This document shows, in pieces, positions 37,449 through 46,393 of a DNA stretch of 64,000 nucleotides; the stretch's first letter is position 1; every line of letters begins with the position of its first letter. Location of the stretch: NCBI RefSeq assembly GCF_001641755.2, contig NZ_LRFG02000005.1, forward strand, positions 1 to 64,000, in the 5' to 3' direction. The translations under genes and the position numbers were made by a program. The notes under the pieces were generated by a model. It saw only the letters and a list, made by a program, of their open reading frames with translations. It was not told the DNA's origin and searched no databases. This DNA is from Microbulbifer flavimaris (lineage in GTDB: Bacteria > Pseudomonadota > Gammaproteobacteria > Pseudomonadales > Cellvibrionaceae).

Positions 37449-38921
37449 ATGCTGAAGTGGATTTCAGAAAGAATGTACCTGCCCAGACGCGGCGTGTTTG
37501 CGTTGATTTTGCTGGGTATTCTCGCGTCCCTGGCAATCGCCCAGCAGGAGCGCACTCCCCATGTTGCGAAGTTCTCCATCGATGGTGCCATCGGCCCGGC
37601 CACCACGGACTATCTCGAACGCGCCATGGAAGAAGCCGAGGAGCAGGGCGCCCGCCTTTTCGTGCTCCAGATGGATACCCCCGGGGGGCTGGATGCGGCC
37701 ACCCGAGACATCATCCAGAATATTCTCGCTTCCGATATTCCCGTCGCCACACTGGTCTATCCCGCCGGCAGCCGTGCGGCCAGTGCCGGAACCTACATCC
37801 TGTATGCCAGCCATGTCGCAGCCATGGCACCCTCGACCACCCTCGGTGCCGCCACGCCGGTGCAGATGGGCGGGGCACCCGGACAGCCCCAGCCGGGCCA
37901 GCAACCTGATCAGGAACGCCGTGCGGGCAGTGCCGGGAAAAACTCTGATCAGGACAGTAGCGGCGAAAAGTCTGCCGACGACGCCGAGAGTGAGGGGGCC
38001 AGTAAAGAGGGCGACAGTACAGCGCCCAAGCCGGGCAGCGCTATGGAACGCAAGGTGATCAACGATTCGGTTGCCTATATACGCGGCCTCGCCAACCGCT
38101 ATGGCCGCAACGCCGACTGGGCCGAAAAAGCGGTGCGGGAAGCCGCCACCCTGACGGCACGGGAGGCGCTGGAAGAGAACGTCATCGATATCGTTGCCAA
38201 GAACCCCGAGGACCTCATTGCCCAGCTGGCTGGACGCAAGGTCCAGCTGGAATCCGGTGAGGTTACCGTGCAGGAGGATATCGCGGAATTGCCAGTGCGG
38301 GAGTTTGAGCCGGACTGGCGCAATGAACTGCTGGCGCTGATCACCAATCCCCAGGTGGCCTATATTCTCTTGCTGGTCGGCATCTACGGGCTCATCTTCG
38401 AGGGATATAACCCTGGCGCCCTGGTGCCCGGGATCGTGGGCGTTATCTGCCTGCTATTGGCTTTCTATGCCCTGCAGGTGCTGCCCATCAACTATGCCGG
38501 CCTGGCACTGATCATCGTGGGGGCACTGCTGATTGTTGCCGAAGTCTTTATGCCCAGCTTTGGCGCGCTGGGCATCGGGGGCGTGATCGCGTTGGTAATC
38601 GGCTCTGTCATGTTGATCGACAGCGATGTGCCGGGCATGCAGGTATCCCGCAAGTTGATCGGTGCCGTTGCCGGTGTCAGTGGTCTCGCCATGCTCGGCC
38701 TGCTGATGGCGGTGGGACGCAGCCTGCGCAAGCCCCGGGTCGCCATCGACCATGCGATGGTGGGGCGTACGGCGACGGTGAAGTCGGTTGAGAAAGATGA
38801 GGTGCTGGTGATGATCGGTGGTGAGATCTGGAGCGCCCACAGTGACGCAGAGCTGGTGCCGGGGCAGCAAGTGAAGGTCATCGCAGAGCAGGGGCTGTGG
38901 CTGCAGGTGGAGCCAGAATAG
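37449..38921 (+). CDS. NfeD-family membrane serine protease (ClpP class)
   Basis: Membrane-bound protease of the NfeD1b type, known in archaea and bacteria as the partner of stomatin. The 490-residue protein has a signal-like helix (15-31), a ClpP-fold domain with the nucleophile S112 (RAASAGTYILY) and probable base K202 (ERKVINDS), four or five membrane helices (about 285-430), and a C-terminal OB fold (VGRTATVKSV to WLQVEPE). Between S112 and K202 lies a Ser/Glu/Gly/Pro-rich insert (about 140-198) lacking in compact members. The SPFH gene follows after 49 bases on the same strand. Confidence 0.9.
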   Translation: MLKWISERMYLPRRGVFALILLGILASLAIAQQERTPHVAKFSIDGAIGPATTDYLERAMEEAEEQGARLFVLQMDTPGGLDAATRDIIQNILASDIPVATLVYPAGSRAASAGTYILYASHVAAMAPSTTLGAATPVQMGGAPGQPQPGQQPDQERRAGSAGKNSDQDSSGEKSADDAESEGASKEGDSTAPKPGSAMERKVINDSVAYIRGLANRYGRNADWAEKAVREAATLTAREALEENVIDIVAKNPEDLIAQLAGRKVQLESGEVTVQEDIAELPVREFEPDWRNELLALITNPQVAYILLLVGIYGLIFEGYNPGALVPGIVGVICLLLAFYALQVLPINYAGLALIIVGALLIVAEVFMPSFGALGIGGVIALVIGSVMLIDSDVPGMQVSRKLIGAVAGVSGLAMLGLLMAVGRSLRKPRVAIDHAMVGRTATVKSVEKDEVLVMIGGEIWSAHSDAELVPGQQVKVIAEQGLWLQVEPE

Positions 38922-38970
38922 CTGCCCTGAATAATTCGATACGGAATAACAGCAACAAGGGAGTGAAGTC

Positions 38971-39732
38971 ATGGTGAGTTATTTTCTGGGGTTGTTGATC
39001 GCAGCCATCGCACTGCTGCTGATGTATGCGATCCGCATCCTGCGCGAGTATGAGCGGGCGGTGGTGTTTTTCCTCGGCCGCTTTCAGGCCGTCAAGGGGC
39101 CGGGCCTGATCATCATCATTCCGGTGATCCAGACCATGGAACGTGTCGATCTGCGCACGGTGGTCATGGATGTGCCGACCCAGGATGTGATCAGCCGTGA
39201 CAACGTTTCGGTGAAAGTAAACGCGGTGGTCTACTACCGTGTGATCGATCCCCAGTCAGCCATCATCAACGTGGAAAACTACCACGAGGCGGTGAGCCAG
39301 CTGTCGCAGACCACGCTGCGCTCCGTACTCGGTAAGCACGAGCTGGACGAGATGCTGTCAGAGCGGGACAAGCTCAATGTGGATATCCAGAAAATTCTCG
39401 ATGAACAGACCGATGCCTGGGGCGTGAAGGTCACCAATGTCGAGATCAAGCATATCGACCTGGACGAAAGCATGATACGCGCCATTGCGCGTCAGGCTGA
39501 AGCCGAGCGCTCCCGTCGCGCCAAGGTCATCCACGCCGAGGGTGAAGCGCAGGCGGCACTGAAGTTGACCGAGGCGGCCGATGAGCTGTCGAAGAACTCC
39601 AATGCGATCACGCTGCGCTATATGCAGACACTGATTGATATTGCCGGTGAGCAGAATTCGACCATTGTCTTCCCGTTGCCCCTCGACTTGATCCAGCCGA
39701 TGATGAAAAACCTCACCGGGGAAAAGGCGTAG
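38971..39732 (+). CDS. SPFH domain protein, slipin/stomatin type
   Basis: Membrane scaffold protein of 253 residues that oligomerises in ordered lipid domains. It has a short N-terminal hydrophobic segment (1-20), then the SPFH core starting [16 protein letters not shown], with [15 protein letters not shown] and [12 protein letters not shown], and ends with a helical stretch rich in Glu/Ala/Arg ([20 protein letters not shown]), the stomatin hallmark. In the archaeal model the NfeD protease cleaves the C-terminal part of its stomatin; the sequence here ends [12 protein letters not shown], a hydrophobic tail of the kind cleaved. Same operon as the NfeD gene. Confidence 0.93.
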   Translation: MVSYFLGLLIAAIALLLMYAIRILREYERAVVFFLGRFQAVKGPGLIIIIPVIQTMERVDLRTVVMDVPTQDVISRDNVSVKVNAVVYYRVIDPQSAIINVENYHEAVSQLSQTTLRSVLGKHELDEMLSERDKLNVDIQKILDEQTDAWGVKVTNVEIKHIDLDESMIRAIARQAEAERSRRAKVIHAEGEAQAALKLTEAADELSKNSNAITLRYMQTLIDIAGEQNSTIVFPLPLDLIQPMMKNLTGEKA

Positions 39733-39770
39733 CCGTAAACGGCCGTGCCTGAAGTGATCAGCCCGTGATA

Positions 39771-39800
39771 GGCAGCTGGAGGGGAAACCCTCCAGCTGCC
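39771..39800. terminator. Perfect stem-loop between convergent SPFH gene and pgi
   Basis: A 13-bp stem without mismatch, GGCAGCTGGAGGG / CCCTCCAGCTGCC, closed by GAAA. There is no T-run on either strand, so if it ends transcription it is not a textbook intrinsic terminator; it could also protect the 3' ends. Confidence 0.6.
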
Positions 39801-39806
39801 AGCCGC

Positions 39807-41429
39807 TCAGAACAGGCGCGCGAGTAGTTCCCGACTGGAACCATCCCATTCTGCCGGGGCTTCTTTGCCGATAGCCTCGTGCACCGCGTTTCCAAGCAGT
39901 TTGCCCAGCTCCACACCCCACTGATCGAACGGGTTGATGCCCAGCAGGCAGCCCATGGTGAAGACCTTGTGTTCGTACAGTGCCAGCAGGGCACCCAGGT
40001 GGTGGGGGTCCAGCTTCTCCACAACCAGGGTGTTGCTGGGGCGATTCCCCGGCACGGCCTTGTGCGGGGCCAACGCGTGGGCCTCGCGGTGGGTATAGCC
40101 CTGTGCTTCCAGTTCTTCGCGGGCTTCCTGCTGGCTCTTGCCCTGCAGCAGCGCCTGGCTCTGGCTGATGCAGCAGGCCAGTAACCAGCGATGTTGTTCT
40201 TCCAGTTCTGACGTGGGCTGCCGGACGGCGATAAAGTCCGCCGGGATCAGGTCTGTGCCCTGGTGTAGCAGCTGGTGGAAAGAGTGCTGGCCATTACTAC
40301 CCTCCGCGCCCCAGATCACACTGCCAGTGGGATAGTTCAGGTGGTGTCCATCGCGATCCACGCCCTTACCGAGACTCTCCATATCCAGCTGCTGCAGCCA
40401 CGCGGGGAATTTTGCCAGTCGCTGAGCATAGGGCAGCACCACCTGGCTGCTGGTGTGCCAGCACTGGCGGTACCAGAAATGGATAAGGGCCATCAGAACC
40501 GGCACGTTGTCTGACAATGGCGCCTCGGCAAAATGGCGATCCATAGAGTGGGCGCCTGCCAGGAGTTGCTCGTAGGCATCAAAGCCACAACCCAGTGCGA
40601 TGGGCAGGCCAATGGCCGACCAGAGTGAGTAACGCCCGCCCACCCAGCTCCACATGGGGAAAATATTCTCCGCGGCAATGCCGAAATCCTGCGCCGCGAC
40701 AATGTTGCTGCTCACCGCCACGAAGTGCTGTGCGAGCTGATCCTCGCGGCAGCCGGCATCCAGCATCCACTGGCGGGCGGACAGGGCGTTCTGGCGGGTT
40801 TCCAGCGTAGAGAAGGATTTTGACGCAACGATGAACAGTGTGTTTTCTGCTGGCAGGGTCGCCAGTGTGTCACTCAAATCAGCACCATCGATATTGGCCA
40901 CGAAGTGCACCGAGAGCGCGTTTTTATTGCAGGGGCGCAGGGCCTCCATCACCATGCGCGGGCCCAGGTCTGAACCGCCGATACCGATGTTCACTACGTG
41001 GTGAATGGGTTCACCGGAAAAACCGGTCCAGCTCTTGCTGTGGACCTGCTCGACAAAGCGGCGCATCTGCTCGCGGCAGTCTGCAACGGCTTGTTCGTGT
41101 TCCGTGCGCGGTTCCCCCTGGAAGCGCAGAGCCGTGTGGAGGGCGGGGCGATGCTCGGTATTGTTCACCGTCGCACCGGCCAGCAGTTCTTGAATCTGCT
41201 GGCGCAGCTCGATGTCTTCGGCGAAACCCAGCAGTAGGTCGAGGGTTTCCTGTCGCAGGTGATTTTTGCTGTAGTCCAGGTAGATGCCGGCGGCTTCGGT
41301 GCTCAACGCCCTGGCCCGGTCTGGAGAGGCGCTGAAAAGTTCGCGGAGCGACCATTTGTGTTTTTCTTTATGGGACTGGAGTCGGGCAATGGCTGCGGTG
41401 CGGTCAACCGTCGGGGTTTCGGTGGTCAT
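39807..41429 (-). CDS. pgi: Glucose-6-phosphate isomerase
   Basis: Interconverts glucose-6-phosphate and fructose-6-phosphate. The 540-residue protein shows NIGIGGSDLGPRM, the family signature WVGGRYSLWSAIGLPIAL, the catalytic histidine region HSFHQLLHQG and the C-terminal FDQWGVELGKLLGN with the catalytic lysine in VHEAIGKEA. Length fits the bacterial type. It is a single gene, convergent with the SPFH gene. It can feed glucose-1-phosphate for the rhamnose block through phosphoglucomutase, which is not in the window. Confidence 0.97.
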   Translation of the reverse strand: MTTETPTVDRTAAIARLQSHKEKHKWSLRELFSASPDRARALSTEAAGIYLDYSKNHLRQETLDLLLGFAEDIELRQQIQELLAGATVNNTEHRPALHTALRFQGEPRTEHEQAVADCREQMRRFVEQVHSKSWTGFSGEPIHHVVNIGIGGSDLGPRMVMEALRPCNKNALSVHFVANIDGADLSDTLATLPAENTLFIVASKSFSTLETRQNALSARQWMLDAGCREDQLAQHFVAVSSNIVAAQDFGIAAENIFPMWSWVGGRYSLWSAIGLPIALGCGFDAYEQLLAGAHSMDRHFAEAPLSDNVPVLMALIHFWYRQCWHTSSQVVLPYAQRLAKFPAWLQQLDMESLGKGVDRDGHHLNYPTGSVIWGAEGSNGQHSFHQLLHQGTDLIPADFIAVRQPTSELEEQHRWLLACCISQSQALLQGKSQQEAREELEAQGYTHREAHALAPHKAVPGNRPSNTLVVEKLDPHHLGALLALYEHKVFTMGCLLGINPFDQWGVELGKLLGNAVHEAIGKEAPAEWDGSSRELLARLF

Positions 41430-41586
41430 GGTAAATCTTGGTTATTGCTCTTTGGATGGTGGCCGTGTCAGGGCGAAAGCCGTCTGATCAGCGGGCCAGG
41501 ACGAAGTGACCAATGCTAGCGGGAATTTGTTGGGGGAGCCAGCGGGAAGGCTGTTGGTAAGCGTTTTGTCAGGGCTGGAAAAGCAA

Positions 41587-41608
41587 ATGCCGCTTCGAAA
41601 AGCGGCAT
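41587..41608 (-). terminator. Stem-loop after the small lipoprotein gene
   Basis: ATGCCGCTT-CGAA-AAGCGGCAT, nine perfect pairs. On the minus strand it is followed by TTGCTTTTCC, a modest T-rich tail, and lies about 65 bases after the lipoprotein stop. Confidence 0.6.
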
Positions 41609-41674
41609 TGCTAGTCAGAACAGGTCGCGTAGGGACCTTTCAGGAAAACTGCGAGAGCAACCTGAAAAGTTACC

Positions 41675-41869
41675 TTACTTGACCACTTTCATGCAGCGTA
41701 CGTTGTCGGATGCCATCCAGCAATCCGCGTCAGCAGGGCATGCCATTGAAAGCGGAATCTGCTCAGAGCCCGGAGGACAGGAAGCTGGCGGTGTTGGCGC
41801 TGCACAGCATCCTGCCAGAACCAGTGCACTGATAATTCCGAGTAAGTACTTGGCTGGAGTGAAATTCAT
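41675..41869 (-). CDS. Small cysteine-rich lipoprotein
   Basis: A 64-residue precursor, not assigned to a family. The lipobox LVLAGC places the lipidated cysteine at residue 21, immediately followed by a second cysteine. The mature peptide of about 44 residues carries further cysteines (ASCPPG, MACPAD, DCWMAS, VRCMKV), so disulfides are likely. AAGGAG lies about eight bases before the ATG on the minus strand. The neighbours pgi and the DUF3549 gene are not functionally related. The good ribosome-binding site, lipobox and downstream stem-loop together support a real gene despite its size. Confidence 0.7.
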   Translation of the reverse strand: MNFTPAKYLLGIISALVLAGCCAAPTPPASCPPGSEQIPLSMACPADADCWMASDNVRCMKVVK

Positions 41870-42242
41870 CCCCTAACTCCTTTCCGTTGATGTTAGCTAT
41901 CAGCATAGCCAATAAAACGTCACCTGTTTGGTCAGCTTTGTAAAAATATTTTCTACAAAGATACCGCCCAATGGAGTGTAATAGGCACGCGGTTTAAATA
42001 GCCGCCAAGGGGTAACTCTGGATAATTTTTGCGCCAGTTTGTCGCCGGCAGATACCTAAATTCAAGGGGTTTTCTGCCAAAACCGTTCAGGAACTGTTGC
42101 GGGGCGTTGTGATTTTTTTTGTCCGCTGCAAAAAAAAGAATTTCGCAAAAAAATTTTGGTGCTTTCAGGCGACAGAAGAGTTAATTGCCCGTCTCAGCGA
42201 AAGTAAAGATAGCCCGTTGTGCGTGACTTTTTCGGGAGTGTT
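41870..42242. other. AT-rich intergenic region
   Basis: No gene is seen. It contains homopolymer tracts T8 (42113-42120), A8 (42130-42137) and A7 followed by T4 (42147-42157), and a small stem GGTTTT-CTGCC-AAAACC (42068-42084). It should hold the promoter of the small lipoprotein on the minus strand and the 3' region of the DUF3549 gene. Confidence 0.5.
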
Positions 42243-43304
42243 TCAGTGAACGGGTCCACTACCGTGGAGGAAGTTGCCAAATGCCCGGGCGACATCCTCC
42301 GGACGCTGGGGGTCCCTCACGGCGTTCAGAATCGCGCCGCGCACCCCGGGCAGGTACATGAGATCGGTCATTAACAGGTTGAAGGTGTTCTGGCTCTGGG
42401 AGGAAGACACCGCCTCAAGCCACACCCGAACCAGCGTTTCATCCGCCAGATCGTCGGCACAGCGGCTGCCGATTGCCGCCAGGACCTCACTGTCGCTGGC
42501 GGCTGTGGATTCCAGCACGTCCGTCAGGAACTGGCGGCGCAACCCGCTCGCGATGGAATGCGACAGGCCGCGCACGGCAGCGGCGACTTCCGCCCTGTTA
42601 CCGGCCGCGTCAGCCATGACAGTGCGCCCGCGCCTGGCAATCGCGCCGGCAATGCGGTGATCGACAGCCTCGCTTTCCAGGCACTGGCACAGGGTAATGA
42701 AGACCGGTGGCGCAAGGTCCGGTATGCGGCGCTCGAGCAGGTCCCGGTGTTTTTCCCAGCGGGCCGCCAGGTCGGCAATGCCCTGGAGTGCCAGCTGGTC
42801 CCAAGCCACTTTCTCTGGTTCCTGAAGGTGGGCAAGTGCCCTGGCATAATGGTCACTGGGAGGCCGCTGGAGCAGCATCGAGGAGTGTGCATGGAAGGAG
42901 GCCTGGCGCTCCTGGGCCGGTTCGAACAGCAGTCCGCTGGCCTGAAGAGCGGCGTCCAGAGCCTCCGCGGAAGGTGGCTCAACCGGCTTTCCATCACTCC
43001 CGGCCGCGCGCAAAGCCTCATCCAGTCGGCGCAGGAACCCGTCGCGCACGGGTAGTTGCAGTTTGCCCTGTTCGTCCAGAGGCAGGCGCAGGAACCAGAC
43101 GACCGCCTCACCGCCCTCCCGGGGCCAGAGCAGGAGCCCGGTCCAGGCGTGGCGCAGGTAGGGGTGGGGCCAGGGCGCGGTACCGTTCTCGAAAGCTTCG
43201 GCGTCGGCACGGGAAACAGTCTGCACCCGGCGGCCCAGGTCGAACCAGCGGAGGTTGAAGTCTGCTTCTGCAATCAGTGCGCTAAGGGTTCCAGCAGTGC
43301 TCAT
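42243..43304 (-). CDS. DUF3549 family protein
   Basis: A 353-residue cytoplasmic protein of the DUF3549 family found in marine gammaproteobacteria and pseudomonads; function unknown. The family's opening pattern is present (LSALIAEADFNLRWFDLGRRV), followed by WPHPYLRHAWTGLLLWP and a helical, HEAT-like C-terminal half. Its start overlaps the stop of the NhaC gene by four bases (ATGA on the minus strand), so the two are co-translated. Confidence 0.85.
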   Translation of the reverse strand: MSTAGTLSALIAEADFNLRWFDLGRRVQTVSRADAEAFENGTAPWPHPYLRHAWTGLLLWPREGGEAVVWFLRLPLDEQGKLQLPVRDGFLRRLDEALRAAGSDGKPVEPPSAEALDAALQASGLLFEPAQERQASFHAHSSMLLQRPPSDHYARALAHLQEPEKVAWDQLALQGIADLAARWEKHRDLLERRIPDLAPPVFITLCQCLESEAVDHRIAGAIARRGRTVMADAAGNRAEVAAAVRGLSHSIASGLRRQFLTDVLESTAASDSEVLAAIGSRCADDLADETLVRVWLEAVSSSQSQNTFNLLMTDLMYLPGVRGAILNAVRDPQRPEDVARAFGNFLHGSGPVH

Positions 43305-44791
43305 GCGCGACTGAGTTCTCCTTCACTCTTGGGGGTTGCCGACTCTGCCAGCGGCATCTGTTTGAAGTGCAGCCAGCCGTAAGCGATGGCCAACAACGGG
43401 CAGAGAATATTGAAGATCGCAAAGGGCGCGTAAGTGAATGTGGCGATACCCAGGGTGGCACTCATATAGGCGCCGCAGGTGTTCCAGGGGATCAGCACGG
43501 AGGTGATAGTGCCGGAGTCCTCGAGAGTACGCGACAGGTTGAGGGCGTTCAGGCCCTTGTCGGTATAGGCATCGCGGAACATGCGTCCGGGAATGATAAT
43601 CGCCATGTACTGGTCGCCGGCGGCGGCGTTCATGCCGAAACAGGTGAGCACGGTGGTGCTGATGAGACCGCCCACGGTTTTGACGCCGGACAGTGTCCAG
43701 TCGACGATCCGCTCGAGAAAGCCGGCACGTTCCATGACGCCGCCAAACGCCATGGCGGAGACGATCAGCCAGACGGTGTTGAGCATGCTGCTCATGCCGC
43801 CCTTCGAAAGCAGTGCGGCCACGTTCTCATTGCTGGAGGTGGACTTGTAGCCATCAAAGAGGCTGTACCAGGCGCCTTTCAACCCGGCCAGCGGGCCCTC
43901 ACCGCCGCCCAGGCGGCGCGCTGTCTCCGGCTCGAAAATCAGCGCGATCACGCAGCCCACCAGGGCACCGATGATCAGAGTGGGGTAGGCGGGGATCTTG
44001 CGCCAGGCCATGAACAGCAGCAGTGCCAGGGGCAGCAGGCTGACCAGCGAAATATTGAATTCTTCTTTCAAAGCGCCCAGCAGCAGCTGGATGTCGGAGG
44101 CGGAGGCGTTGCCGGTTTCTGCGGTCAGGCCGATCACCGCGAATACCACCAGGGCAATCAGGAAAGCCGGCATGGTGGTCCACAGCATATGGCGGATGTG
44201 CAGGAACAGGTCGTTGGAGGTGACTGCCGCGGCCACGTTGGTGGTGTCGGACAGCGGAGACATCTTGTCGCCGAAATAGGCACCGGAGATGACCGCGCCG
44301 GCGGTCACTGCCGGGGAAAGCCCCAGTGCGGCGGCGATGCCCATCAGGGCGACGCCCAGGGTGCCGGCGGTGGTCCAGCTGGAGCCGATACTGAGGCCGA
44401 CAATGGCGCAGATAATACAGCTGGCGGCGTAGAACCACTGCGGCGACAGGATCTGCACACCGTAGTAGATCATTGACGGTACCGTGCCGGCGAGGATCCA
44501 GCTGCCGATCAGGGCGCCCACCGCCAACAGGATCAGAATGGCACCAAACACCAGGCCGATGCCGTGCAGCATGCCGCCCTCCATGTCGTCCCAGGTGCGG
44601 CCGTTTTTCATGCCCATCAGCGCAGCCACACCGGCGCAGAGCAACAGGGCGATCTGGTTGGGGCCGTAGGAGGAGTCGGCGCCATAGAAGTAGACCGACA
44701 GTGACAGTAGGACGATCAGTATGCCGAGGGGGATCAGTGAGTCCCGAAGGCTGGGCTTCCGGGCCTCGATGGTGGTGTCTGGCTGGCTCAA
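43301..44791 (-). CDS. nhaC: NhaC-family Na+/H+ antiporter
   Basis: Inner-membrane antiporter of about 496 residues with roughly eleven to twelve hydrophobic helices. The NhaC hallmark GAYFGDKMSPLSDTTNVAAA lies near residue 175, and FGMNAAAGDQYMAI with NTCGAYMSATLG mark the second half. It probably exports Na+ in exchange for protons, which fits a marine habitat. The start is not fixed: I chose TTG 44791 because AGGAG lies six bases before it and it gives MSQPDTTIEARKPSL; a TTG at 44857 would add 22 residues. Precise cation specificity cannot be read from sequence. Confidence 0.88.
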   Translation of the reverse strand: MSQPDTTIEARKPSLRDSLIPLGILIVLLSLSVYFYGADSSYGPNQIALLLCAGVAALMGMKNGRTWDDMEGGMLHGIGLVFGAILILLAVGALIGSWILAGTVPSMIYYGVQILSPQWFYAASCIICAIVGLSIGSSWTTAGTLGVALMGIAAALGLSPAVTAGAVISGAYFGDKMSPLSDTTNVAAAVTSNDLFLHIRHMLWTTMPAFLIALVVFAVIGLTAETGNASASDIQLLLGALKEEFNISLVSLLPLALLLFMAWRKIPAYPTLIIGALVGCVIALIFEPETARRLGGGEGPLAGLKGAWYSLFDGYKSTSSNENVAALLSKGGMSSMLNTVWLIVSAMAFGGVMERAGFLERIVDWTLSGVKTVGGLISTTVLTCFGMNAAAGDQYMAIIIPGRMFRDAYTDKGLNALNLSRTLEDSGTITSVLIPWNTCGAYMSATLGIATFTYAPFAIFNILCPLLAIAYGWLHFKQMPLAESATPKSEGELSRA

Positions 44792-45132
44792 GCTGTACTC
44801 CTGCTCTAATGCGGTGCCCTGCGGGCTCGTTATCGTTGTTTTGGCGTCTGAGCGCAATTAAGCCGGTTATTCTCCCGGCTGCGCCGCCGGCTGTCCACAC
44901 CGGTGGGTCGCGCCGCGTGCTGGCAGTTCCGCGGCGCTTCCGGTATGTTCTGCGCCGGCGCGGCCTCCGGGCCGCCGATCGCGTGCCGCCCGACCGCCGG
45001 GCGGACCCTTCTGTTTCGAGCCCGATTTCGGAGCCCACGGCTCCCTCGGGCGCGAACCAGTACACTAGGATCAAATAAGAATGAGCCCAGAGCGCTGGCC
45101 CACAGCGCCGCAGTAGGCAGGTAAGTGATTCC
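44792..45132. other. Divergent intergenic region, nhaC / acyltransferase
   Basis: No gene is seen. It is GC-rich on the left and contains a short stem GGAGCC-CAC-GGCTCC (45030-45044). A TACACT near 45061 could be the -10 element of the acyltransferase promoter, without a clear -35. Confidence 0.35.
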
Positions 45133-46302
45133 ATGAGAGCAAGTGAGTTGGATCCCGCCCAGTTTGAGGATATGCGCCCGTACCGGGATGATGAGGTACG
45201 AGATGCCCTCAAGCGATTGATCGCGGACCCGGAGATGTCCCACGCCGCCGCCCATTTCCTGGTGCCGAAGCTGGCCAAGCTGGAAGGGCCGGTGGCCTGG
45301 CTGGTGCGACAGTTCCTGCGCTTCGAGTTCCGCAAGGCCAATGACGTGCGCGGTGTGCAGGATGTGGTGTCCAAGTACATGGACATGGTGGTCAACCGCA
45401 CCAGCGACGGGCTGACCATCTCCGGTCTGGATACCCTTCCAAAGGACCGCGCCTGCCTGTTTGTCAGCAACCACCGCGATATCGCCATGGACCCGGCACT
45501 GTCCATCCTCTCCATGTACAAGGAGGGGCATGAGACTGCCCGCATCGCCATCGGCGACAACCTGCTCAGCAAGCAGTTCGCCACCGATATCATGAAGCTG
45601 AACAAGTGCTTCACGGTAAAGCGCAAGTCCAGTAACCGGCGTGAGAAGCTCGAGGCGGCGACCAAGCTGTCCAACTATATCTACCACTCGGTGGTCAATG
45701 ACAACGAGCACGTCTGGATCGCCCAGCGCTCCGGACGGGCGAAGGACGGCCTGGACCGCACCAATCCCGCCCTGTGCGCCATGTTCGCCATGACCAAGGA
45801 CAAGGAGACCTCCTTTGCCGAGTTCTGGCGCAAGCTGCATATCGTGCCCCTGTCCATCTCTTACGAGTGGGATCCCTGCGACATGCAGAAGGCGCGTCAG
45901 ATCTTCTTCGAGGCAAATCCCGAGGGCTACAAAAAGAGCAAGCACGAGGACCTGAAGTCCATCGCCAAGGGCGTGGTCGGGCAGAAAGGCCACGTGCATG
46001 CGGCCTTCGGAGAGCCCATCGAGGGAGACTACTCCGACGTGGCCGCCATTGCCGAGGAGATCGACCGCCAGATTATCGGCAACTACGTGCTGCACCCCAC
46101 CAACCTGATCGCTTACGAGATGATCTATGGTGAGGCGCCGCCCATGACGGTTTCCTGGCCCCCGCGGGAGTGGCATCCCGACGAGCACGAGGAGATCCGG
46201 CAGAAGTTCGAACAGCGCATGGCGCGAATCGACGAACGCTGGCGTAAGCAGGCGATCCAGTCCTACGCCAACCCCGTCGTCTCCAAGCTGGCCTACGAAT
46301 AA
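45133..46302 (+). CDS. PlsC/PlsB-like glycerolipid acyltransferase
   Basis: Probable acyltransferase of 389 residues acting on a glycerol-phosphate lipid precursor at the membrane face. The acyltransferase motif I is LFVSNHRDIAMDPAL (H114, D120), and ERVWIAQ-type substrate residues appear as HVWIAQRSGRAKDG (motif III); VPLSISYEWDPCDM fits motif IV. In motif I the histidine and aspartate are separated by five residues, not the usual four. No membrane helix is obvious, so it may be peripheral. It is followed by dinG on the same strand. Confidence 0.75.
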   Translation: MRASELDPAQFEDMRPYRDDEVRDALKRLIADPEMSHAAAHFLVPKLAKLEGPVAWLVRQFLRFEFRKANDVRGVQDVVSKYMDMVVNRTSDGLTISGLDTLPKDRACLFVSNHRDIAMDPALSILSMYKEGHETARIAIGDNLLSKQFATDIMKLNKCFTVKRKSSNRREKLEAATKLSNYIYHSVVNDNEHVWIAQRSGRAKDGLDRTNPALCAMFAMTKDKETSFAEFWRKLHIVPLSISYEWDPCDMQKARQIFFEANPEGYKKSKHEDLKSIAKGVVGQKGHVHAAFGEPIEGDYSDVAAIAEEIDRQIIGNYVLHPTNLIAYEMIYGEAPPMTVSWPPREWHPDEHEEIRQKFEQRMARIDERWRKQAIQSYANPVVSKLAYE

Positions 46303-46393
46303 GCGCCCAGCACAGCCGTTGAAGCGCGCGGTGGAGCCCCCGAATCGGTTACCATGGCGCGTTTCCAGTTATACAACCCTGCCGGCGTCCCCT

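Noticed and set aside
42113-42157. Phased A-tract DNA bend
   Set aside because: Tract centres are about 17 bases apart, which is not a multiple of the helical repeat.
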